Below are positions 28,301 through 37,411 of a DNA stretch of 64,000 bases, piece by piece. The notes beneath the pieces were generated by a model that saw only the letters and a program-made list of their open reading frames with translations, did no database searches and was not told where the DNA came from. Each line of letters begins with the position of its first letter. Within the stretch, counting starts at the first letter, position 1. This DNA comes from Allolucifera butyrica (GTDB lineage: Bacteria > Bacillota > Negativicutes > Sporomusales > UPPP01). The stretch is taken from positions 30,851-94,850 of the forward strand of contig NZ_UPPP01000063.1 of the NCBI RefSeq assembly GCF_900476375.1. The letters run 5' to 3'. The translations under genes were made by a program, and so were the position numbers.

Positions 28301-29020
28301 TTAAGCAACGGCTTTTCTACTAAGAAAGCATCCCGCCACTGCCGCCAGGAAATGCCGGAAAAGACCGGCTGTGGAGCGCTGGGCGCGGGGAAGCAGCAGC
28401 AGGGTAGCAGCATGGTAGGAAGAAGAACCTTGATTTACCCAGGAAATAAAATCGTGAGCGATGACAGCATTGTTAATCAAGAAATTTTCCGGCTGCCGCA
28501 TCAGGTAAATCCCTTGGGATTTTACGGCGTAGTCCGGGAAATGTTTTCCGGCCCAGGCCTCATATTCCTGATGTCCCTGGAACAGTTGGCCGCTGGCATG
28601 ATGCGGGACACACAGGTCCTGAACTAAATGCGCTGCAGCCCCCAAAAAGAAGGCAGCTTTATGGGGCAGGCCACGCCGGGCGTTTTTGAGGGCCAGAAAA
28701 TAATAGAACCGGAAATCCTCCGCTGCGTTGGCAAATTTCCATAAGCCTTTGCCGGCGCCTGGCTCAAAATAGTGATTCACATTTTTCCAGCCTGTGTCGG
28801 CCCAGTAGACGCCGTTATTGAGTTCAGGCAGAAATTGTTCTAATAGCGCGGCATCCTTTTCAAAGCCGTCCTGGCGCAAAATGGTTATGGCTTGACGATT
28901 GCAAAATTCGTGGGCAATGCCTGGACGGTCAAGCAGGCATTGCAGGGGGCTGGTGGTTGCCAAGAGCAACTGAAGGCTTCTGGCCAATGACAGAGTGGTG
29001 AATGAAGGCATTTTAATCAT
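28301..29020 (-). CDS. Zinc-dependent phospholipase C family protein
   Basis: 239 residues. The metal-ligand set of the Bacillus cereus-type enzyme can be followed: His37 in AHEFCNRQAITIL, Asp75 and His83 in WADTGWKNVNHYFEP, His131, Asp135 and His141 in AHLVQDLCVPHHA, and His150/Glu154 in HQEYEAW. It should hydrolyse phospholipids to diacylglycerol plus a phosphorylated head group. No clear signal peptide is present and the N-terminal Trp ligand of the secreted enzyme is not obvious, so an intracellular form is likely. It starts nine bases after a diacylglycerol glycosyltransferase-like gene (AGGAGG before the ATG), as the last gene of a leftward operon. Confidence 0.82.
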   Translation of the reverse strand: MIKMPSFTTLSLARSLQLLLATTSPLQCLLDRPGIAHEFCNRQAITILRQDGFEKDAALLEQFLPELNNGVYWADTGWKNVNHYFEPGAGKGLWKFANAAEDFRFYYFLALKNARRGLPHKAAFFLGAAAHLVQDLCVPHHASGQLFQGHQEYEAWAGKHFPDYAVKSQGIYLMRQPENFLINNAVIAHDFISWVNQGSSSYHAATLLLLPRAQRSTAGLFRHFLAAVAGCFLSRKAVA

Positions 29021-29029
29021 ACGCTCCTC

Positions 29030-30202
29030 CTAAGTGATAGCCGGTGCCGTACGATTAGACCTTGTAGCCGGCGTAGCTATTATGGCCCGCAAAAGGACAC
29101 CGGCAATATGGGAAGCGGCCGCCGGATGACTAAATTGGCGACCGTGCTCCCGCAGGGAGGCCAATTGCGCGGGCGTGGATAACAAATGCGTAATACTTGG
29201 CGTTAAATCCCGCTGTTCCCGCAGCCATACCGCGGCTCCCTTTGCCGAAAGATAAGCGGCATTTTCTTCTTCCTGGCCAGGTAAAGAGTCAAAAAACAAC
29301 AGAGGCAGGTTCATGGCCAGCGCTTCACTGATGGTTAATGCTCCCGGTTTGGTGATTAGCAGGTCAGCCGTAGCCATCAGTTCAGCAATTTGCTCCGTGT
29401 AACCTAATATGCGGACATGATGTGGCGACGATGTCATCAAAGAAGCAAGGCTGTTTTTAAGTTCGGGATTTCGTCCGGCTACGACCACAATCTGCAGCCG
29501 GATAGGAACTTTATTTAAGTGGAGTAACGCTTCTTTCATGGCGCCGAGGCCCAACCCTCCCCCCATGACAAGGAGAACAGGGTCCTTTCTGTTTAAGCCA
29601 AAATCAGCCCGCAGTCCGGACGATTTGCCACAATGCCGGAATTGGGAACGAATCGGAATGCCGGTGACAAAAATCCGCCGCGGCAATACCCCTGCCGCTT
29701 CTAAGGATGAACGAAGTTCCCGGGTGGCAACAAAATAAAAATCAACTTCGGAGTCGATCCACAAGCGGTGAACAGCAAAGTCGGTAACAACCGCAGCCAT
29801 TGGGAGGGTGTGTTTGCCGGTGCGCTTCAGGTAGGAAGCGGCGGCACAAGGAAAGGGATGGGTAAAAATTAGAAAATCCGGTGCATAACGGTGTAAGAGG
29901 TTGTTCATGGCATGCTTCATGGCCTGAGCCATAATGGTCCGGACTTCCGTTCCCGGATGTGGTACCTGGGACCAACGGTATAACAAGTCATACATGTTGG
30001 GAAAGATATCAATCATTTTTAAATAAGTTTCTTTTAGCAATGTATTTAAATAGGAATTTTGTCCGGCCATAAAATCGACGATATGAACGCGGGCGAGAGG
30101 ATTCTGGCGCTCAATTTCAGCGCGGACAGCCTGGGCTGCTTGCGTGTGTCCGGCGCCGACAGAAGCGGATACGATTAATATGTTAGTTACTTTTGACAGC
30201 AC
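29030..30202 (-). CDS. Diacylglycerol glycosyltransferase-like protein (MGDG synthase / UgtP family)
   Basis: 390 residues of the GT28 family. The N-terminal domain starts with ILIVSASVGAGHTQAAQAV, the acceptor-side glycine/histidine motif of MGDG synthases and UgtP; the C-terminal domain has VMGGGLGLG and the nucleotide-sugar motif TKPGALTISEALAMNLPLLFF followed by PGQEEENAAYL. These enzymes transfer glucose or galactose to diacylglycerol at the inner face of the membrane. The GTG start has GAGGAGG upstream. It lies between an EAL-GGDEF gene (19 bases) and phospholipase C (9 bases), so substrate (diacylglycerol) and product enzymes are co-transcribed. Confidence 0.85.
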   Translation of the reverse strand: MLSKVTNILIVSASVGAGHTQAAQAVRAEIERQNPLARVHIVDFMAGQNSYLNTLLKETYLKMIDIFPNMYDLLYRWSQVPHPGTEVRTIMAQAMKHAMNNLLHRYAPDFLIFTHPFPCAAASYLKRTGKHTLPMAAVVTDFAVHRLWIDSEVDFYFVATRELRSSLEAAGVLPRRIFVTGIPIRSQFRHCGKSSGLRADFGLNRKDPVLLVMGGGLGLGAMKEALLHLNKVPIRLQIVVVAGRNPELKNSLASLMTSSPHHVRILGYTEQIAELMATADLLITKPGALTISEALAMNLPLLFFDSLPGQEEENAAYLSAKGAAVWLREQRDLTPSITHLLSTPAQLASLREHGRQFSHPAAASHIAGVLLRAIIATPATRSNRTAPAIT

Positions 30203-30221
30203 CTTGTTACGCCTCCTCGGT

Positions 30222-32126
30222 TTACTTTTGTATTTGCTGACGCTTATCCATTACGTAATTGGAGCAGGGCTGCTCTTTGGCCAGTTTTTTTAGTTCCGCC
30301 GCAATTTCACCAATTTCAAGATAGTTTGAAAAAGGACGGTTTGCCGTAGAAACAATGGCAATGGAGACACCGACAATCGGAATTTGTTCCCATTGTCCCC
30401 GCCGGTTTTTTACTTCGATGTAGCCCTTTTCCCGGTCTTCCGGCTGGTAAAATGGCAGAATATCGGTATCGAATTGTTCAATGATTGCCTGCGCCAAGGC
30501 ACAGGCTCGCTCCGGTCTGGTAATGATAATAAAGTCGTCGCCGCCGATGTGACCGATAAAATCGTTCGTGCCGCCGCTTATGGCCAAACAGCGGCTGATA
30601 AGCTGGGCTGTAAACAATAAGACCTTATCACCATGCTCAAACCCGTACTTATCATTAAACGCCTTAAAATTATTTAAGTCAAGGTATAAGACGGCAAAAG
30701 GCGCCTTATTTGTCACCAGTTCCTTCAACCGGTCTTCAATGAGCAGATTCCCGGGCAGCCCCGTAAGGGGATTGGCATTATGCGCCCGCCGGATCTGGAG
30801 TTTGGTAATATTGTTAAGAAGATTCATAATGGAAACAACACCGACATAAATGTCATCCTGTACAACGATGATGTAATCGTATAAATTATATTCTTCCCGG
30901 CTCATGGCGATTTGAGACACCGCTTCCAAGGGAAGATCGGCGTTTACGATGAGGGGAAACTTATCCATGACCAGTTCTACCGGACGGCGATAATAAAGGG
31001 AAACACCGTAATTCGTGCCTAAGTGAAAATATAGCTTATACTTCATTAAAAGTCCCAAGGGATGCCGATCTTCCAGCACGACAATGCCATTTACCTGTGT
31101 CTGATTAAATATAGTTTCCGCATCCCGCACCAAAATTCCTTTTCCTACGGTTGGAACTGGCTCGACAATCTCACCAATGGTTACACCAAACCCCTGCTGT
31201 GTAATTTTCGCTTTTAATTTTTCGTTTTCCATGTTTACATCCATGATAAACTCCTTAACTTCCGGCGGAACAGGAGGAGGAGGATTGGCTGGTCGGGCGA
31301 GATAGTATCCTTGCGCGTAATGGACACCCATTTTAATTAGCATAGCTAATTCCGCCGGTTTTTCGATTCCCTCAGCAATAATTTTACCATTGATCATTGC
31401 CGCCAATTGTACCATTGCTTCTAAAATAGCCTGTTTCAGGGGGTTTCTGTCAATATCCTGAACGATGGACATATCAATTTTTATATAAGCCGGCCGGAGT
31501 TCAACGATAGCCTGAAGGCTGGAGTAGCCGGCGCCGGCGTCGTCAATGGCAATGCTATACCCCTGTTCACGATAATGATATAAAGAACGGCTAAAATTAT
31601 TAAAGTCACGAATGGCGGTTCTTTCCGTAATTTCAAAGGTAATTTGCTGCGGTAAAAACCCTTTTTGCTGGATTAGCAATTTGGTAATACCGCCGCGAAA
31701 ATGAGGGTCTTTGACCACGTCGGCGTTGATATTGAGAAACAACTGCTGATAGGACTTTAAAAGGTGTATATTCTGTATGGCCTTTTCCCGGCAGACTTGT
31801 TCCAAGGGAAATAAAAGACCACTGTCCTGAGCCACCCGAAAGAGTTCGAGGGGGGAGTAAAGGGGACTGTTCGCCGGACCGCGGCTGAGTGCTTCGTACC
31901 CCATAATGTCGCCTGTTTTTAAATCGACGATCGGTTGATATACCGGAAAAATTTCCTTTTCTAAAATAATCCATTCCAATTCATCTTTCAGTACTTTGGT
32001 TTGGTTATCCCGCAATTGAACTGCAATTTCTGCTGCTGCTTCATCCGGTAGCGACATTGTGATTTTTTCCTGCTTTTTAGTTTTATGATAAAAATTTAAG
32101 ATGTGTTTTGAAAGATAAGCGGGCAT
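30222..32126 (-). CDS. EAL-CBS-GGDEF cyclic-di-GMP protein
   Basis: 634 residues. EAL phosphodiesterase domain at about 50-290 with Glu78 in YEALSRG, the Asn of NINAD, Glu of EITERT, IDDAGAGY (the usual DDFG has become DDAG), KID and EGIE, so the catalytic acids are kept. A CBS-pair-like region spans about 315-440, and the GGDEF domain about 445-615 has GGDDF at 528-532, a changed active-site motif that may bind GTP rather than make c-di-GMP. No transmembrane segment. First gene of an operon with the glycosyltransferase and phospholipase C. AAAGGAA precedes the ATG, and a three-repeat PhoP-type promoter lies upstream. Confidence 0.9.
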   Translation of the reverse strand: MPAYLSKHILNFYHKTKKQEKITMSLPDEAAAEIAVQLRDNQTKVLKDELEWIILEKEIFPVYQPIVDLKTGDIMGYEALSRGPANSPLYSPLELFRVAQDSGLLFPLEQVCREKAIQNIHLLKSYQQLFLNINADVVKDPHFRGGITKLLIQQKGFLPQQITFEITERTAIRDFNNFSRSLYHYREQGYSIAIDDAGAGYSSLQAIVELRPAYIKIDMSIVQDIDRNPLKQAILEAMVQLAAMINGKIIAEGIEKPAELAMLIKMGVHYAQGYYLARPANPPPPVPPEVKEFIMDVNMENEKLKAKITQQGFGVTIGEIVEPVPTVGKGILVRDAETIFNQTQVNGIVVLEDRHPLGLLMKYKLYFHLGTNYGVSLYYRRPVELVMDKFPLIVNADLPLEAVSQIAMSREEYNLYDYIIVVQDDIYVGVVSIMNLLNNITKLQIRRAHNANPLTGLPGNLLIEDRLKELVTNKAPFAVLYLDLNNFKAFNDKYGFEHGDKVLLFTAQLISRCLAISGGTNDFIGHIGGDDFIIITRPERACALAQAIIEQFDTDILPFYQPEDREKGYIEVKNRRGQWEQIPIVGVSIAIVSTANRPFSNYLEIGEIAAELKKLAKEQPCSNYVMDKRQQIQK

Positions 32127-32155
32127 TTTATTATTCCTTTCTTATTCTTACTTTC

Positions 32156-32209
32156 ATTGTAATCAAAGTGCCGGCAGCAATTGTTACTCTTGTGTTAAAA
32201 TCCTGTTAA
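32156..32209 (-). promoter_or_regulatory. PhoP-box promoter of the EAL-GGDEF / glycosyltransferase / phospholipase C operon
   Basis: Read on the minus strand: TTAACA (32209-32204), GGATT, TTAACA (32198-32193), CAAGA, GTAACA (32187-32182), then 20 bases to TACAAT (32161-32156), 29 bases before the ATG at 32126. The period of 11 bp and the 20-base gap match the pstS, pstB and small-RNA promoters. Confidence 0.7.
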
Positions 32210-32309
32210 TAAATATTGGTAATTGTCATTTGCCGTCTAAAGTGCATTGAGAACAGACAGGATTGCCATAATAAAGAAGAAAGAAATTTGGATTAAGGGG
32301 GCTACACGT

Positions 32310-33278
32310 ATGAAGCAAAGAGTGCACTGGGTGCTGCCTGTTTTATTGGGAGTTGTATTGATAGCCGGCGGGTGCTCCTTATTTAAAGGGCCGCAGCAAA
32401 AGCCGGCGCCTTCGCAGCCTGCGCCTCAGCGGCAGGCAGTACAGGGAAATGAGCCGGATATTTCCGTGTATATGCATGAAACGGGCGAAAAGAAAACAAT
32501 GAAGATGGAAGATTATATAGCCGGTGTAGTAGCAGGGGAAATGAAGAATGACTGGCCCATAGAAGCCCTGGCTACGCAGGCTATATTAGCCCGTACTTTT
32601 ACGGTACAGGCCATTGAAACCAAAGGGGGAGTTCCTTCCCGGGGAACGCAGGCGTCCACCGATGTCAAGGAATTTCAGGCTTACAACGCCAAGGAAGTCA
32701 ATGATAACGTAAAGAAAGCGGTAGAAATGACCCGGGGCATGATCATTACTTACCAGGGAAAACCGATTAACTCCTGGTTTCATTCTTCCGCCGGCGGCAT
32801 TACGGCGACTGCGAAAGAAGGTCTTGATTATAAAGAAGCGGAACCGCCCTATATTCAGTCGGTTCAGTCACCGGATGATTTGGCGCCTGCCGATATTAAA
32901 AACTGGACGGCAACTTTTAGCAAAAAGGAAATTATGGATGCTCTTGCCAAGCAGGGCCATAAGGTAAACAGCCTGGACAGTTTGGAAATCAGCCAAAAGG
33001 GACCATCGGGCCGGGCCACGGTATTTTTGATTAATAAAACCGTCCAGGTATCCGGACCGGAATTTCGTATTGGTTTAGGCGTCAGCAAACTGAAATCCCT
33101 ACTGCTGGATAAGGTGGAATTTAACGGTGATAATGTAATATTTACTGGTAAGGGTTATGGACACGGCGTGGGTGTTTCCCAGTGGGGCGCCAATAAAATG
33201 GCCCAGGAAGGAAAAACAGCCGCCGATATTATCGGCTATTACTTTAAGGGCGTAACTATTGAAAAGCGCTGGCAATAG
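32310..33278 (+). CDS. SpoIID/LytB-domain lipoprotein
   Basis: 322 residues from the ATG at 32310 (AAGGGGG upstream). A lipoprotein signal with lipobox IAGGC, a proline/glutamine-rich linker, then the SpoIID domain: ISVYMHETGEKKTMKMEDYIAGVVAGEM, ALATQAILARTF, the HSSAGGIT motif and the late GKGYGHGVGVSQWGANKMA. SpoIID proteins are lytic transglycosylases acting on peptidoglycan without stem peptides, during engulfment or in related wall remodelling. It is outside a spoIIQ/spoIIID context and so may be a paralogue of SpoIID proper. It is divergent from the EAL-GGDEF operon. Confidence 0.88.
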   Translation: MKQRVHWVLPVLLGVVLIAGGCSLFKGPQQKPAPSQPAPQRQAVQGNEPDISVYMHETGEKKTMKMEDYIAGVVAGEMKNDWPIEALATQAILARTFTVQAIETKGGVPSRGTQASTDVKEFQAYNAKEVNDNVKKAVEMTRGMIITYQGKPINSWFHSSAGGITATAKEGLDYKEAEPPYIQSVQSPDDLAPADIKNWTATFSKKEIMDALAKQGHKVNSLDSLEISQKGPSGRATVFLINKTVQVSGPEFRIGLGVSKLKSLLLDKVEFNGDNVIFTGKGYGHGVGVSQWGANKMAQEGKTAADIIGYYFKGVTIEKRWQ

Positions 33279-33283
33279 CATAC

Positions 33284-33319
33284 AGGCCGGGAAGAAACTC
33301 CTTCCCGGCCTATATTTTT
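33284..33319 (+). terminator. Terminator after SpoIID-like gene
   Basis: A perfect 11-bp stem (33284-33294 with 33301-33311) with a 6-base loop and a T-rich tail. Confidence 0.88.
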
Positions 33320-33457
33320 CCCGTTTTTCCGTCCTCCCTCCAAGAGCCAACCCCTAAATCCAATACCCAACATCCAGCTCCCTCCTTTCTTTTCCAGCTA
33401 TAAAAACTTCAAAGCCGGTTAAAAATACCAAGTATGATATAGCGGAGGGGAAACCGG

Positions 33458-35110
33458 ATGAAGAGAAAATGCAGTTGCCGGCAATGGCAAAAAATCTCTG
33501 CCGCCATACCGGCGGCTAACCGCGATACGGCATTATCCCGCCTGAAGGAGCTGCAAAACCTGCTGTCGGAATGCAGTGAGATTAGCGGCGAGATCGGTCA
33601 GGTCAGGGATCAGCTGCGGCAGGCAGACGCACCACCGGGAGAACCGTTTCGTTTCACTACTGCTTTGGCGGAAAATGAGCATTTTTTGCAGACCGTATTT
33701 CAAGATTGCGCGGATGTGATTTACCGGTCTTTTTTAGCCGGCAGCCGCCGGGCGCTGCTTGTATATGTGGAAAACATGATTGATAAGGAACTGATAAACC
33801 GGGCGGTTATGAACCCCCTGATGACACCGGAAGGGCAGGCGGAAGCGGTCCGTTCAATCGATCTGCCCGCTTTGCTTAACCGGTTAGTGCCGTCGGCAGC
33901 CCTGTCGGTGGAAAGTTCAGTGCAAGCAGTCATTACGGCGGTTATGTCCGGCAAGGCTCTGCTGATGCTGGACGGGATCAACGAAGCCATTCTGGTCGGA
34001 GTGGAGAAATACGTAAAACGGTCTGTCTCGGAACCCATTACCCAAGAGGTGGTGCGGGGACCGCACGACGCTTTTACGGAGACGATTAAGGACAATATCG
34101 TGCTTGTCCGGCGCCGGACCCGCGATGCGGACATCAAAATCAAAATCATTGCCGTTGGCCGGCGGACCAGAACGGAAGTGGCACTCATATATGATGCTTA
34201 TTTAGTAAAACCGGGTTTGGCGGAAGAAGTGGAGCGGCGGATTCGTAATATCCAGGTTGATAAAATTATTAATTCCGCCGCCGTCGAAGAATTTATCGTC
34301 GACAGACCCTGGTCGCCTTTTCCCCAGGTGCAGAGTATTGAACGTCCCGATGCCCTGGTTGCGGCCCTGTATGAAGGACGGGTGGCAATTTTGGTCGACA
34401 ATACGCCCTACGCACTGGTTGTACCCTGTACATACAATCTGATTATGCAAAGTGCGGAAGATTACACCAATCCGCCCCTAGTAGCCAGTCTCGTCCGCCT
34501 GACCCGGCATTTTTCCGCCTTCGTGGCGATTTATCTGCCGGCTGTTTATGTGGCGATTGTTTCCTTTCATCCCGGTATGCTGCCGACGACCCTGGCTATT
34601 TCCATTGCCGAACTGCGTTCCCGTACGCCCTTTCCTTCTTTTTTGGAAGCCGTATTGATGGAGTTGATCCTGGAAGTTTTTCAGGAGGCCGTAGTCCGGC
34701 TGCCGCGGCAAATCGCCGGCGCAGCCAGCATTGTCGGCGGTTTTGTCATCGGCAATACCATCGTCCAGGCCGGCCTGGTCAACCCGCTGTTAGTGGTGGT
34801 GATTGCCGCAACCGCCATCGCTTCTTACAGTATGCCTTCCTTTACGTTCAGTCTGGCATTACGGTCCATCCGGGTCCCAATGCTGGTTTTGTCCTCCATA
34901 TTGGGACTATACGGGGTTATGCTGGGTATTTTGATTGTTACCATTCACATGTGTTCCTTGCGCAGCTTTGGGGAGTCCTATGTGGGCGGCCTGTTGGACA
35001 TCGCTCTGATCGGTGACTGGAAAGATTCTCTGGTCCGGGTGCCGGTACGGCAACTGCCGGCCCGTCCGAAACAGCTGGGTGCGCAGGAACGGCGCAGAAT
35101 AGAGGAATAG
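33458..35110 (+). CDS. gerAA: Spore germination receptor subunit A (GerAA family)
   Basis: 550 residues. The N-terminal hydrophilic half (about 60-300) has the GerA signature NRAVMNPLMTPEGQAEAV and later VRGPHDAFTETIKDNIVLVRRR; the C-terminal half has about five transmembrane helices with TNPPLVASLVRLTRHFSAF and VGGFVIGNTIVQAGLV. Part of an inner-membrane nutrient-sensing channel complex in the dormant spore. GCGGAGGGG precedes the ATG. It is joined to gerAB by a one-base gap. The N-terminal 60 residues are polar, and the nutrient recognised is not predictable. Confidence 0.95.
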   Translation: MKRKCSCRQWQKISAAIPAANRDTALSRLKELQNLLSECSEISGEIGQVRDQLRQADAPPGEPFRFTTALAENEHFLQTVFQDCADVIYRSFLAGSRRALLVYVENMIDKELINRAVMNPLMTPEGQAEAVRSIDLPALLNRLVPSAALSVESSVQAVITAVMSGKALLMLDGINEAILVGVEKYVKRSVSEPITQEVVRGPHDAFTETIKDNIVLVRRRTRDADIKIKIIAVGRRTRTEVALIYDAYLVKPGLAEEVERRIRNIQVDKIINSAAVEEFIVDRPWSPFPQVQSIERPDALVAALYEGRVAILVDNTPYALVVPCTYNLIMQSAEDYTNPPLVASLVRLTRHFSAFVAIYLPAVYVAIVSFHPGMLPTTLAISIAELRSRTPFPSFLEAVLMELILEVFQEAVVRLPRQIAGAASIVGGFVIGNTIVQAGLVNPLLVVVIAATAIASYSMPSFTFSLALRSIRVPMLVLSSILGLYGVMLGILIVTIHMCSLRSFGESYVGGLLDIALIGDWKDSLVRVPVRQLPARPKQLGAQERRRIEE

Positions 35111-35111
35111 T

Positions 35112-36221
35112 ATGCCAAATCTGGAAGCTAAAGGTAAAATGTCGGCCGGCGAATTGACAGTGATATTAGTCGGTTCCATGATCGGCACCAATATCCTGGC
35201 TAATGCGCAAAAACTGGTTGTCGACGCCGGGCAGGATGCCTGGATCAGTATTCTATTGTCCGGCCCGGTTTTTTACGCAACTGCCTGGATGATGGTGCGG
35301 TTAGGCCGGTATTATCCGGATCAAACCTTCGCCGAATATGTTTCCCTGCTTTGGGGCCGCTTTTTTGGCTGGGGAGTTTTGCTTTGGCTGGCCCTTTTCA
35401 TTGGAATCGACTTTTCCCTCGCTTTAAAGATGTTTAGCCGGACCATCGCCTTTTTTCTCTTTGACCGCACCCCCGAGGAAGTATTGGCGTTATCTATGCT
35501 CGCAGTCTGCGTATATTGCACCCTGCAGGACCTGGGGACGTTTATCCGGACTGTGCAGTTGATGGTTACCGTGTCTGTGGTCATGCTGATGTCTGTCTGG
35601 TCATTAACCATTTTCAGTTTTTTGCCCGAGAATCTCTTGCCTTTATGGCCGTTGCATTTAGCCGGAATCGCCAAAGGAATCGGCGATTCCTGGAGTTTAT
35701 ACACCGGCTACGAAGTTCTGCTGCTGCTGCTGCCGCAGGTATATCGAGGTAAGGTTAGCTTGAACAAAGCGGTTGGCGCCTCTTTCGGCTGCGGCGGTGT
35801 CGTCTTTCTGTTTATTATGGTTATGACCATTGGCGTGCTGTCGGTGGAGGGTGTAAAGAACAACCCGTTTGCCGTTTTAACTGTAATCCGCAGTGTGGAA
35901 CTGCCCGGTACGTTTATTGAGCGGTTGGAAAATTATTTGCTGTTAGCCTGGATCCCGCTGGTTTTTGTAACCTTTTCCACTTATTTGCTGCTTTTATCCT
36001 ATCTCTTGCAATACCGCCTGGGCTATGCCGACCACCGGCCCGGGGTGTTGGTTTTGGCGCCGCTTATTTTTGTGGGGACCGTACTGCTGGACGGGCAGAA
36101 TATGATTAGCTGGGCGGAGAAAGCCGGTACCGGGCTGGGATTGGTTTTTTCCTTTCTGATTATACCTGTATCCCTTTATTTGGCCTATCGCCGGCAAAAA
36201 AGGCAGATGGTGCCGTCATGA
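35112..36221 (+). CDS. gerAB: Spore germination receptor subunit B (GerAB permease family)
   Basis: 369 residues with ten transmembrane helices of the APC-superfamily endospore germination permease (KMSAGELTVILVGSMIGTNIL at the start, FAEYVSLLWGRFFGW, EVLLLLLPQVYRGK). GerAB binds the germinant, an amino acid in characterised cases. It starts just after gerAA and overlaps gerAC by four bases, so the three are translationally coupled. Confidence 0.95.
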   Translation: MPNLEAKGKMSAGELTVILVGSMIGTNILANAQKLVVDAGQDAWISILLSGPVFYATAWMMVRLGRYYPDQTFAEYVSLLWGRFFGWGVLLWLALFIGIDFSLALKMFSRTIAFFLFDRTPEEVLALSMLAVCVYCTLQDLGTFIRTVQLMVTVSVVMLMSVWSLTIFSFLPENLLPLWPLHLAGIAKGIGDSWSLYTGYEVLLLLLPQVYRGKVSLNKAVGASFGCGGVVFLFIMVMTIGVLSVEGVKNNPFAVLTVIRSVELPGTFIERLENYLLLAWIPLVFVTFSTYLLLLSYLLQYRLGYADHRPGVLVLAPLIFVGTVLLDGQNMISWAEKAGTGLGLVFSFLIIPVSLYLAYRRQKRQMVPS

Positions 36222-37396
36222 CCAGGCGACGCGTTTGCGCCATGCTGTTGCTGGCGTATTGTCTGCTTCTGACCGGCTGCTGGGACCGGCGGGAATTGCA
36301 GGACCGGAATTTTGTTCTGGCTATCGGCATTGACACGGCTGCCGCCGAACCGGCGAAGCGGGCGGCGGTGGAAACATACAAGCAGCTGGAAGGAAGTAAA
36401 AAATACAGTCTGGACTTGCAGGTTCTAAAACTGGTTACACCGGAAGAACCGGGCAAACAAAGTAAAACCTTTGTGATTTCCAATGTGGGAAATTCGTTCT
36501 TTCAAATGGAACGCGACCTGTTTGGACAGAGCAGTAAGCCGTTGTATTTTGAGCATGTGCAGACTATCATTCTCAGCGAGGCCGTTGTGCGGGATGCCCC
36601 TTTGACATCGTTACTAAGTTTTTTCCGCAAAGACAGTGAAATGCGCTGGCGCATTAAAGTTTATGTAACTTCCGGCAAAGCCCGGCCGTTGCTGGAATTT
36701 GTACCGCCCAACCACGAAGCGGGCGGCATCTATTTAGCCAATATTGCCAAACTGTACCGGAAAAATTTACATGTGGCCGGGGAACGTACCGACCTGGGAT
36801 ATATCAGCCTGGCTCTCGACAATCACAACGATGTGGCGATTCCGCGGATTGAACTGGCGGGCAACGTGGTCAAGGTAGGCGGTCTGGCCGTTTTCCACAA
36901 GGACCGGTTTGCCGGCTTTCTGGATGAGCAGGCAGTAGCCGGCTTGAAATTAATCCGCGGGTTGGAAAAAGAAGCGGTTATCAGCATCTCCTGTCCGGAG
37001 CGTCCGGACAGAAAATTGGTTTTCAAGCTGCTGCGCCATGATACCCGTCTGGCATCCCATGTTGACGGGGGCAGACTTTACTTTACACTGGATATCAATA
37101 TGGTTGGCAATATCAATGAAATGCAAGGCTGCAGCGAATATGACCCGCGGGACAGCCGGTCCTTACGAAACCTGGAGGTTGCTTTTGCCGACAAAGTCAA
37201 AACAATGGTTCTTTACGGCTTGCAGCAGATGGAGGATCTAAAAGTGGATGTCGCGGGTCTGAATGATAAACTCCGGGAAGAACAGCCCGAATTGTGGCAG
37301 CAGGTCAAAGACGGTTGGGATCAGCGGCTGCCGCAAATCCCGCTGGCGGTGTCAGTGAATGTGACCATTCGCAATTATGGTGAACATACCAAATAA
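36218..37396 (+). CDS. gerAC: Spore germination receptor subunit C, first copy (GerAC family lipoprotein)
   Basis: 392 residues. Lipoprotein signal with lipobox LLTGC followed by WDRRELQDRNFVLAIGID, the GerC hallmark. Domains 1-3 follow, with SKTFVISNVGNSFFQM, YFEHVQTIILSE and KVYVTSGKA typical for the family. It anchors on the outer face of the spore inner membrane beside GerAA and GerAB. It overlaps gerAB (ATGA). A second, clearly related copy begins 16 bases downstream. Confidence 0.94.
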   Translation: MTRRRVCAMLLLAYCLLLTGCWDRRELQDRNFVLAIGIDTAAAEPAKRAAVETYKQLEGSKKYSLDLQVLKLVTPEEPGKQSKTFVISNVGNSFFQMERDLFGQSSKPLYFEHVQTIILSEAVVRDAPLTSLLSFFRKDSEMRWRIKVYVTSGKARPLLEFVPPNHEAGGIYLANIAKLYRKNLHVAGERTDLGYISLALDNHNDVAIPRIELAGNVVKVGGLAVFHKDRFAGFLDEQAVAGLKLIRGLEKEAVISISCPERPDRKLVFKLLRHDTRLASHVDGGRLYFTLDINMVGNINEMQGCSEYDPRDSRSLRNLEVAFADKVKTMVLYGLQQMEDLKVDVAGLNDKLREEQPELWQQVKDGWDQRLPQIPLAVSVNVTIRNYGEHTK

Positions 37397-37411
37397 GCAG
37401 GGGGTACCCCA

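Noticed and set aside
28298..28627. Plus-strand frame opposite the phospholipase C gene
   Set aside because: Antisense to conserved metal-ligand regions, and it begins in the repeat hairpin.
30533..30545. Calling the GGDEF domain an active diguanylate cyclase
   Set aside because: The motif reads GGDDF, so cyclase activity cannot be assumed; the EAL half keeps its catalytic residues.
33394..33439. Sigma-G promoter for the gerA operon
   Set aside because: TATGATA at 33433 fits the -10, but the bases 18 upstream (CAAAG) do not fit the -35.
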